In this document: positions 57,151 to 64,000 of the stretch, piece by piece
Numbering within the stretch: the stretch's first letter is position 1
How the letters are laid out: each line of letters begins with the position of its first letter
Assembly (NCBI RefSeq): GCF_000940805.1
Contig: NZ_CP007142.1
Coordinates: forward strand, 720,593 to 784,592
Length of the DNA stretch: 64,000 nucleotides
Reading direction: 5' to 3'
Source of the DNA: Gynuella sunshinyii YC6258
GTDB lineage: Bacteria > Pseudomonadota > Gammaproteobacteria > Pseudomonadales > Natronospirillaceae
Notes under the pieces: generated by a model
What the model saw: only the letters and a program-made list of their open reading frames with translations
What the model was told of the DNA's origin: nothing
Database searches by the model: none
Translations under genes and position numbers: made by a program

Positions 57151-59442
57151 TTATCTCACCAGAACATTGAATTCGATCCGATCAGTTTCACCAGTCTGAT
57201 CCATCAGAGTCAATTGATAAATGCCCGATGACAAGTCTTTAAGTTGTATCCTGCGCCCGGTCTCTGGCAAAAGACTCCCATTGAGAAACCAATAAAACGG
57301 CGCATCGCCTCCCTGGGCATAAAGATCCATTTGAATATTCTGGTTCTGGCGAACCTGGAAAGCATCCTGATCATCCACACCCCGAATCTGTAGCACGGAC
57401 TGTTGCAGCAGTGTACCGGGGCTGTGGCAGCGCGGGTCCCAGACCGGAATACGGCTATCGCGCTGTAATTCGGGACTTAGCCAATGTTCGAGCGGAGCTG
57501 GCCAGACAGTGACAGTCTGCTGGAGCGCAGGTATCTGACAGTCCGGAGTGACTCTCAGGCCACTGTCTTTGGCCTGCCAATACAGAAAATCCGAACCGAC
57601 AAACGCGCGTTGCCGTGCCAGAGTACTATACCAGGTGGTGGGTATCGTGTTCTCAAGTACATACGCGCGTTTAAGCTGCTCACAGTCCTGCGTCACCCAT
57701 TCTCCCTGTGGCCAGCAGATATCGGTCTCTGTGACACTGTCAGGCATGGCAGGTACCGGGCGCTGATCATTGAGGCGTTGAAAAATAAGGTTTAACAGCG
57801 GCACCGCCGTGACTTGTCCGTAATGTCCTGGCATTGGTGTGCCATCGGGACGTCCTATCCAGACACCAAGCGTGTAATGCTGACTGACCGCAATGGCCCA
57901 GGCATCGCGAAAGCCGTAGCTGGTACCGGTTTTTACTGCCAAGCCGGCAACATTGGCTTCATTGTCAAAGAGGATTTTGCGGATGATCCAGGCAGCTCCT
58001 TCACTAAGCAGCGGTTGTTGAGATGCACTGTCTGCTGTCGAAAAGCGCAGGCTACGTGCGTTTCCTTTATTACCCAGACTGGTATAAGCGTATACCAGAT
58101 CCTCCAGTCGGGTACCTACGCCCCCAAGTGCCACCGCGAGATTGGGTCGTGCATTGCCCGGCAGCTGAAGTTCAATGCCAGCCTGCTTCATCTGCAAGAA
58201 GAAATATACTGGCTTAAGTCGCTCCATGACCTGTACTGCCGGAATATTGAGGCTTTTTTGCAATGCCGTTGTGACCGAAACCGGACCACTGAAGCCGCCA
58301 TTGAAGTTATCAGGCTGATAATCACCAAATCGTAATGGAACATCCATCAGCAGGCTGGCGCTGTGGATCAGGCCCTGATCCAGTGCCATACCGTAAATAA
58401 ATGGTTTCAGGGTAGAGCCGGGTGAACGGATGGCCTGTACCATGTCGACATAGGCAAAGCGTTTGTCATCCTCAAAATCAGCAGAACCGGCATAAACCCT
58501 GACCTTGCCGCTGTCGTTATCCACGACCAATGCAGCTGCAGACACCTGCTGACCAATACCACGGACGTACCCTCGCAGCAATTCTTCAACCTGTTGTTGC
58601 CATTGTGCCTGGATAAAGGTCTGTATGTTCTGGTCCTGATACTGGTTTGCCAGTCTTCTGGCTAATAGTGGCGCGGTTTGATAGCGAGGCAAATTGCTGA
58701 CCTGGACATCTTCAATCGCTGCATCCTCAAACTGTGCAGGTGACCATTGCCCCAGTACCACCAGCCGGTGCATGAGTTTGTCACGTGCCTGACGGGCCCG
58801 TTCAGGATGACGGTCAGGTCGGTAAAAACTCGGTGCCTGTGGTAATACTGCCAGCAATGCTGCCTGGGCATCGGTCAGGTGTTCGGCCGAGTGGCCCAAA
58901 TAACTGAATGCAGCCGCTTGAATACCTTCGATGGTTCCGCCAAAAGGCGCGTGATTCAGATAATACGTCAGGATGTCATCTTTGCTGTAATGCCATTCCA
59001 ATTGCAAAGCCCGGATAATTTCCTTCAGTTTAGCGCTAACGGTACGAGGTTCCGGATAGCGAATCCGGGCCACCTGCATGGTCAGCGTGGAGCCTCCAGA
59101 GACAATATGACCATTACGTAACCAGAGCCAGATGGCCCGCACCAGTGCCGCTGGATTGATGCCGGGGTGACTGTAAAAATACTGATCTTCGTAAGTGAGC
59201 AGTGCTTCCAGATAGTTCGGAGAGACCTGGTCCAGCGTGATTGGATAGCGCCAGACGCCGTTATCGTCTGCAAAGGTTCTTAAGATGGTTCCGTCTTCCG
59301 CCAACACTGCCTGACTCAGTGAGCGCGATTGCAAATCGACAGGATACAGGGTGTCCAGTGTTATGATGACAGCAGTCATGGCCGTCCAGCAGGCTAATAA
59401 CCAAATCCATTTTTTAAACCGTCGGTAGAGCAACCACTTCAT
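57151..59442 (-). CDS. pbpC: Penicillin-binding protein 1C
   Basis: A 763-residue bifunctional peptidoglycan synthase. An N-terminal membrane anchor precedes the glycosyltransferase domain, with EDQYFYSHPGINPAAL and GGSTLTMQVARI (both GT51 signatures). The transpeptidase domain has the active serine in SPGSTLKPFIYG, the second motif SLN, and KTGTSYGFRDAW. A C-terminal domain of ~100 residues is the PBP1C-specific BiPBP_C. ATG 59442 has a GAAGG site; an earlier GTG at 59454 is less likely. In many bacteria pbpC is beside the alpha-2-macroglobulin gene; here they are 12 kb apart. Confidence 0.95.
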   Translation of the reverse strand: MKWLLYRRFKKWIWLLACWTAMTAVIITLDTLYPVDLQSRSLSQAVLAEDGTILRTFADDNGVWRYPITLDQVSPNYLEALLTYEDQYFYSHPGINPAALVRAIWLWLRNGHIVSGGSTLTMQVARIRYPEPRTVSAKLKEIIRALQLEWHYSKDDILTYYLNHAPFGGTIEGIQAAAFSYLGHSAEHLTDAQAALLAVLPQAPSFYRPDRHPERARQARDKLMHRLVVLGQWSPAQFEDAAIEDVQVSNLPRYQTAPLLARRLANQYQDQNIQTFIQAQWQQQVEELLRGYVRGIGQQVSAAALVVDNDSGKVRVYAGSADFEDDKRFAYVDMVQAIRSPGSTLKPFIYGMALDQGLIHSASLLMDVPLRFGDYQPDNFNGGFSGPVSVTTALQKSLNIPAVQVMERLKPVYFFLQMKQAGIELQLPGNARPNLAVALGGVGTRLEDLVYAYTSLGNKGNARSLRFSTADSASQQPLLSEGAAWIIRKILFDNEANVAGLAVKTGTSYGFRDAWAIAVSQHYTLGVWIGRPDGTPMPGHYGQVTAVPLLNLIFQRLNDQRPVPAMPDSVTETDICWPQGEWVTQDCEQLKRAYVLENTIPTTWYSTLARQRAFVGSDFLYWQAKDSGLRVTPDCQIPALQQTVTVWPAPLEHWLSPELQRDSRIPVWDPRCHSPGTLLQQSVLQIRGVDDQDAFQVRQNQNIQMDLYAQGGDAPFYWFLNGSLLPETGRRIQLKDLSSGIYQLTLMDQTGETDRIEFNVLVR

Positions 59443-59683
59443 AACAACCTTCACATACTGGCATAGACAGAACTGCGTGCGGGACCTTTGTGAATAGGCA
59501 AGATCCTGATGCGCGCCGCAGTTTACTCCGTTCAGCGACGTTTTAGTAATTCAGGCGGGTCAGGCTATCAACTTGGAATGCCACAGATAGAATCTGATCT
59601 GACAGGAGTGCCGTAAGACCAGTACCAGGAAATCACCGGAAGCCCTTCCTGTGAGGCTGGGCTATATGCAAAACAGGTGTTCA

Positions 59684-60085
59684 CTAATCTTCATACATTC
59701 CGGAAATTTTATCTATGATCGGTTGCAGCGTATTGCGCCAGGCCATCTCCAGCGTCGGGCTGAATTCCGGGTCATGACGATCAAGTGTTTCCATCAGGGC
59801 ATCCAGCCAATGTGCATAATGACGGGGATGTACGTTGAGTGCTTTTCTGCTATGGCTTTTTCCCAGCGCGTTCACCTTGGTATCAGGCATGCCACGGGCA
59901 TGCATAATTAACACTAATATGCCACTGCGCAGGAGGGATTTCTGGGCCTGCATGTCCGTATTACGGAACATATCCCTGATCTCTTGCGATTTACCGACAA
60001 AGATCGAATAAAAATCTTCAAAAAAAACCGGTTTATTGCAGCTTCTGCCGTAACTCTGAAAGACTGCATCTGTTTGACTGCCCAT
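59684..60085 (-). CDS. Single-domain globin
   Basis: A 133-residue globin. FFEDFYSIFVGKSQEIRDMF is a typical B-to-E helix stretch, and LGKSHSRKALNVHPRHYAHW holds the probable proximal haem histidine. MAWRNTLQPIIDKISGMYED is the C-terminal helix. Bacterial single-domain globins bind O2 or NO. A GGAGG site precedes the ATG. It is followed by pbpC after a 229-base gap and preceded by a 359-base gap, so it is probably transcribed alone. Confidence 0.85.
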   Translation of the reverse strand: MGSQTDAVFQSYGRSCNKPVFFEDFYSIFVGKSQEIRDMFRNTDMQAQKSLLRSGILVLIMHARGMPDTKVNALGKSHSRKALNVHPRHYAHWLDALMETLDRHDPEFSPTLEMAWRNTLQPIIDKISGMYED

Positions 60086-60444
60086 GTTTCCTCCAATGTG
60101 TTGATGTGACCTGAATTGATGATAAGGCAGGACCTTTCCCGCAAAAGGTCATTCATCCGGATAGGAGGTTGTGAGAGTGGAACAGATATTTTCTGATGGA
60201 TAACATTGTATCCAGTACTCATCCCTCTATTGCGACTACTGAATGATTCGGCATAAAAGTGCCTATATCACTCCGCTTTAGCCGGGTCCTTATCTGATTC
60301 TGATAGGGTCGGTATTGTTAAAGGGCGCAAATATACTGTCTGATACCAAGAGACAGCAAGCCTGATTCCTGCTGATGTCTATTAAAATAATAAATGGAGT
60401 AAAAAAACTTGTTGTCGTAAGACTTTAGACAGCGCGCTGTTCCA
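60086..60444. other. Intergenic region, nothing recognised
   Basis: 359 bases between the globin and TetR genes. A 102-codon frame overlaps the globin start and shows no family features. No hairpin or operator was identified. Confidence 0.45.
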
Positions 60445-61083
60445 TTAGAGGTTTGGCACTATTCTGCTATCTGACAGGTAATTGAAAATCAATCTCATAC
60501 ACTGCTGATTAACGTGCTGTTCCAGTTCTGAAGGAGCATCGCCGGTCAGCACGGCCCTTGTTATTCCTGACAGCGTAATACGAATGATTGTGCTGGCTAT
60601 GGCTGGATCTCGGACAATACTTTCAGGCTCGGTTTTAAGCATTCGGGCGATAGCTGCATCCATGCGTCGTCCTGCTTCCTCAATTAATACAGGGCCGCCG
60701 TGATCAACCGAAATGGCATACAAGGCCCTGGTTTCCACTTTGTTTCGGAACTTGGCTGCCAGAAAAGTGTCGACCAGTTCTCTGATCATTTCCGCTAATG
60801 GAACGCCTTCCAATTGTTCGCAGCAACGTTCAATAATGTTCACTAACGTCGACAAATTTCGTGACAATGCCGCCGCAAGCAACGCACTGCGATGAGGGTA
60901 ATATTGGTATAAGGCACCGACTGAAACACCGGCTCGTTCTGCAACACGGGTTGTAGTGCATTTATCCAGCCCTTCATACGCCAGTACTTGGATTGTGGCA
61001 ATGTGAATGGCGTCAAACGTAATTTGAGACCGTTGTTGGACGGGAGATTTTCGGGGACTCAGATTGTTTGGCAGACCAGTCAT
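60445..61083 (-). CDS. TetR-family transcriptional regulator
   Basis: A 212-residue regulator. The N-terminal DNA-binding domain has the helix-turn-helix TRVAERAGVSVGALYQYYPH, the standard TetR signature. The C-terminal ligand domain includes LVDTFLAAKFRNKVETRAL. Ligand and target are unknown; it is divergent from the pectate lyase gene, which makes that gene or the P450/globin genes possible targets. The start lacks a good ribosome-binding site. Confidence 0.92.
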   Translation of the reverse strand: MTGLPNNLSPRKSPVQQRSQITFDAIHIATIQVLAYEGLDKCTTTRVAERAGVSVGALYQYYPHRSALLAAALSRNLSTLVNIIERCCEQLEGVPLAEMIRELVDTFLAAKFRNKVETRALYAISVDHGGPVLIEEAGRRMDAAIARMLKTEPESIVRDPAIASTIIRITLSGITRAVLTGDAPSELEQHVNQQCMRLIFNYLSDSRIVPNL

Positions 61084-61476
61084 GGGAATTTACATTCAAA
61101 GCGAAAAAGATTTCCCATCATAAACCAAAAGATGTCGGTAAATAGTGAGCCTACGCACAATGAATAAATTCGTATCATAAACTGTTTGGATGTTCACTAA
61201 ACCATATACCCATACCTGTTTGTTCGGGATGTTCCTCACATTTCCAACAGTTATGGCATCACTTTAGTCTTCGATTTTGATATTGATGTCATCCCTAATT
61301 CAGAATTCAGCGTGGAATCCATCATGTCAACTGCATCGGGTTTCAGTATTTTTAAAATACTACCCCATTATTCCGGGTAATCCTCAACGGGATCACACTG
61401 ACATATTTGACTCTCACGTAAAAAATCATCTGATGAACACGGTATTTGCTCCAATCATTCAACAGGCAATCGAACT
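61084..61476. promoter_or_regulatory. Divergent region TetR / pectate lyase
   Basis: 393 bases that must carry promoters for both genes. I see no clear TetR operator palindrome. A 67-codon frame overlapping the pectate lyase start has no features. Confidence 0.45.
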
Positions 61477-63612
61477 ATGATCAAACCTTTGTTATTTATC
61501 TCCGGTGTGTTGCTGTTAACGGCATGTGGTGGAGAAGAAACATCCATAAAAATTTCAACCACCGACAAACATGATACTGAATCAAGTATCGATAATACCA
61601 ATTCCACTCCATCAACCGACGCTGACATCGACACCGCAGATAATTCCGGTAGCAACGTAACTGAGAGTCTTATTATCCAGGAAAACGAAGATGGTTTTTG
61701 TGGCCTGGATGGACAGATAGAAAAAGAACATACCGGCTTTACCAGTATGGGGTATGCCAATACCGATAATATAAACGGCGCCGAAATTCGTTGGTCTGTG
61801 AACGCCAGTGAAGCCGGTAGCTATGCGGTAAAAATCCGGTATGCCAATCGTAATAATGAAGCGCGTCCAGGTAATTTCTGGGTGAATGGCACGGTGGTCA
61901 GTTTATTGGATATTGGAACCACTGGCGATTGGAGCCAATACGTTGACTCCGGCGAGGTTTCTTTGTCTCTGAACAAAGGCAACAACTCCATTACTTTAAA
62001 AGCAACAACAGAGGGTGGTTTGCCAAATGTTGATTATATTCAGATACTGAGTTCGACCGTTTCACCAGGTAATTGTTCTGGTTCTGATGCCGAAGATAAT
62101 CAAAATGATAACAATAACCCGGACGATGGCAGCAGTGGAAGCGATGATACGGGCAATAACGGCGATGGTGATCAGGAAACACCTTCCGTGACCGCCGGGT
62201 GTGAAGAGCTTATCAAAAATCCCGCGATTAACTGGCGGGAATCAGCGTTGCAATCTGATCAGGAAATAGTCGCCTGCTTGTCTGAAAGCCTTGGGCGGCC
62301 TGTAGGTTTTGGCGAAAACACCACTGGCGGTTATGATGCTAATGGAAGTAGTCATCTGGTTGTCATTCACAAAAATACATCGGAGACAGTTGAACAACAG
62401 CTGTTCAATGCCATCAGCAGTTCAGACTATAACTGGATAGTATTTGATAAGCGTGATTTTGCTGAAGAAACAGATATTTCCCTGCATCGTCTGTTTTGCT
62501 CTGACAATGCCGTACTGGCCGCACTTGACAATGCCTCTGAAGCAGAGTGCCAGAACCCGAAACTGTGGTGTGAAAATCATAACGTTTCAACGGACAATTG
62601 CCTGGCAACATTTTATAACGACCGTTTGAATGACGCATCCTTGCCTATTCGTAATCGCATGATTGACTCCAATACCACTATCGATGGTCGTGGCGCCAAT
62701 GCGTATATGTTGTTTAACGGTTTTTCGATTGGTAGCGACAGTAAAGGGACATCAACTCATATATCCGAAAATGTGATCATCACCAATATGGAATTTCGCG
62801 GTGCCGGTCATACTGAAGACCACAACCTCGACCCCGATATGATCCGTTCTACTGGTGAGTCCCATAACATCTGGATTCACCAGAATACTTTTGATACCAC
62901 AGGTGATTCAGCCTGGGATATTAAAGTCGGGGCGTATGACATCACCTTATCCTTCAACAAACTGATCGATGTAAAGCGTGCCGGACTCATGGGCTCCAGT
63001 GACAGCCGAACCATCAATGAACAGATAAAAGCTACCATGCATAACAACCTGTTTGTGACCCTTGATCAGTATTACAGCGATAAGAAGTTCGATACGTTAC
63101 GCCGGGTGCCACTGATGCGCAGAGGTCAGGCGCATATGTTTAATAACGTTTTCTACGGCTACCGCAAAGATATTCTCAGTGTACGGGTAGGAGGACGTAT
63201 TCTGTTCGAAAATAACATGGTGCTGAACAATGCTGCTGAAGCTGCGGCAAAAAAAGATGATATGTCCTACTTCATCAACACCCTGATGCGCGACTTTCGC
63301 GAAGGTGGACTGGAAATCCGCGACAGTTCAGTCTGGTTCTCCGACGCAAGCTGCCAACTGCAGGGAGAGCCCGGTGACCTGACAGCCTCTCATGGCAGCA
63401 CCCCCGAAATGGCACAAAGTTACAGTGCACGCTCCCAGGAAGTTATTCAAAATAACCAGTTCAGTGTTGGTCAGGACTTGGCCGATTATCTGTATGCTAC
63501 CACCGGTAAAGGTGGAGAAATTCCATATCTATCACCTTATGCCCAGGATCGTTACAGCGTTATCAGTTTGGCACCGGAGACCTGCCAACAGGAAAGCAAA
63601 GCAGGGCACTGA
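61477..63612 (+). CDS. Pectate lyase (PL1) lipoprotein with CBM
   Basis: A 711-residue exported lyase. The lipobox LLTACGG near residue 14 marks a lipoprotein. A low-complexity Asp/Ser/Thr linker is followed by a CBM35/6-like module (~70-195), with GSYAVKIRYANRNNEARPG and PNVDYIQILSS. A second Asn/Asp-rich linker leads to the PL1 beta-helix (~245-711). NVIITNMEFRGAGHTEDHN and RRVPLMRRGQAHMFNNVFY are PL1 blocks with the catalytic arginine. It should cut pectin or pectate at the cell surface by beta-elimination, complementing the arabinanase. A perfect 10-bp hairpin follows. Confidence 0.92.
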   Translation: MIKPLLFISGVLLLTACGGEETSIKISTTDKHDTESSIDNTNSTPSTDADIDTADNSGSNVTESLIIQENEDGFCGLDGQIEKEHTGFTSMGYANTDNINGAEIRWSVNASEAGSYAVKIRYANRNNEARPGNFWVNGTVVSLLDIGTTGDWSQYVDSGEVSLSLNKGNNSITLKATTEGGLPNVDYIQILSSTVSPGNCSGSDAEDNQNDNNNPDDGSSGSDDTGNNGDGDQETPSVTAGCEELIKNPAINWRESALQSDQEIVACLSESLGRPVGFGENTTGGYDANGSSHLVVIHKNTSETVEQQLFNAISSSDYNWIVFDKRDFAEETDISLHRLFCSDNAVLAALDNASEAECQNPKLWCENHNVSTDNCLATFYNDRLNDASLPIRNRMIDSNTTIDGRGANAYMLFNGFSIGSDSKGTSTHISENVIITNMEFRGAGHTEDHNLDPDMIRSTGESHNIWIHQNTFDTTGDSAWDIKVGAYDITLSFNKLIDVKRAGLMGSSDSRTINEQIKATMHNNLFVTLDQYYSDKKFDTLRRVPLMRRGQAHMFNNVFYGYRKDILSVRVGGRILFENNMVLNNAAEAAAKKDDMSYFINTLMRDFREGGLEIRDSSVWFSDASCQLQGEPGDLTASHGSTPEMAQSYSARSQEVIQNNQFSVGQDLADYLYATTGKGGEIPYLSPYAQDRYSVISLAPETCQQESKAGH

Positions 63613-63632
63613 TGCCTAAATAGCAAGCCATT

Positions 63633-63658
63633 CAAGCCGGAATGTCATTTCCGGCTTG
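63633..63658 (+). terminator. Hairpin after the pectate lyase gene
   Basis: CAAGCCGGAA (63633-63642) pairs perfectly with TTCCGGCTTG (63649-63658) around a six-base loop, 21 bases after the stop. No T run follows, so it is a likely but imperfect intrinsic terminator. Confidence 0.6.
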
Positions 63659-64000
63659 CTCAATACCCTCAGAATACAATGTGATTGTCAAACGGCCCGT
63701 TCCGAATGATGATAACCACTTCAAATTTGTTACATATGTCCATGCCGTATATCTCGCCAAACGGCTCGATAGCGACGAGTCTGTTAAAAGGTTTTTGCAG
63801 CTTTTGATTAAGATTGAGGATGATATTCTCGCCAAAGTGCCCAATGATGTAAGTGCCTTCAAGGCTAAGGAGCATATTCGTGAGGTTATAGGTAGGCTTG
63901 GTGAGGACTATAAAAATTTATCTACCGATGATCTTAGAACGACAGTTAAACAGCAGAAAAGTTCTTACATTACTGCACAGATTGTTGCCTATCACCTTGC
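63642..64000 (+). CDS. Uncharacterised open frame running off the right edge (partial)
   Basis: The frame is open from ATG 63642 to the end of the window (119 codons, no stop). It begins MSFPACSIPSEYNVIV and contains HFKFVTYVHAVYLAKRLDSD, a helical, Lys/Glu/Asp-rich sequence that looks like a genuine protein (AKEHIREVIGRLGEDY). ATG 63642 lies inside the preceding hairpin and has no good ribosome-binding site; GTG 63681 is another possible start. The real start may even be missing, leaving a gene remnant. No family is recognised. Confidence 0.5.
   Translation, partial: MSFPACSIPSEYNVIVKRPVPNDDNHFKFVTYVHAVYLAKRLDSDESVKRFLQLLIKIEDDILAKVPNDVSAFKAKEHIREVIGRLGEDYKNLSTDDLRTTVKQQKSSYITAQIVAYHL

Noticed and set aside
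61277-61480. 67-codon plus-strand frame before the pectate lyase
   Set aside because: No features and it overlaps the true start.

Overview
The window looks like part of a chromosome from a marine or rhizosphere-type gammaproteobacterium, perhaps in or near the Oceanospirillales. This rests on the F1 ATP synthase gene order and sequences, the PrsK/PrsR regulators of the XrtA/PEP-CTERM type, a GlyGly-CTERM protease and several plant-polysaccharide enzymes. The genus is inference. No rRNA, tRNA, CRISPR array, phage or intact insertion sequence was seen.

Layout. 1-3.4 kb: 3' end of atpA, then atpG, atpD and atpC, closed by a strong terminator. 3.75-7.2 kb: prsK-prsR, a membrane histidine kinase and its sigma-54 activator. 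7.3-12.9 kb (minus): a three-gene operon coding for an adenylation / triple carrier / membrane acyltransferase fusion, a SyrP/TauD-like iron oxygenase and a polyprenyl-phosphate sugar transferase. 13.4-27.1 kb (plus): an exopolysaccharide (EPS) cluster with five glycosyltransferases, a sulfotransferase, a WecG-STAS fusion, a secreted beta-helix protein, a Wzx-like flippase and a Wzy-like polymerase. 27.2-28.9 kb (minus): a GT61-type transferase with a doubtful start and an acyltransferase broken by a TAG. 29.1-33.4 kb: a GGDEF/EAL protein and a MoeB/ThiF-rhodanese protein. 33.7-38.2 kb: a self-contained sugar PTS (IIC-IIB-IIB plus an EIIA-HPr-EI fusion). 38.5-45.0 kb: a secreted GH43 arabinanase and an alpha-2-macroglobulin. 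45.2-48.2 kb: an orphan sugar-binding protein, a 133-bp palindromic element and an OafA-like acyltransferase. 49-50.6 kb: bioB and an overlapping YiiX-like hydrolase. 51-55.8 kb: a secreted M4 metalloprotease and a small jacalin-like protein. 55.8-61.1 kb (minus): cytochrome P450, pbpC, a globin and a TetR regulator. 61.5-63.6 kb: a pectate lyase lipoprotein. An uncatalogued reading frame runs off the right edge.

How it fits together. The EPS block has a priming transferase, glycosyltransferases, flippase and polymerase, so it can plausibly build a Wzx/Wzy-type polymer. The sulfotransferase would sulfate it. The carrier-protein operon looks like a non-ribosomal-peptide-style route for activating, hydroxylating and transferring an amino or other carboxylic acid onto the polymer. 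This is the best candidate for an undescribed system in the window. The remaining secreted enzymes (arabinanase, pectate lyase, protease), the PTS and the sugar-binding protein suggest a life degrading plant or algal material.

Limits: family calls come from reading motifs, without database searches. Substrates, linkages and regulation are inferred.
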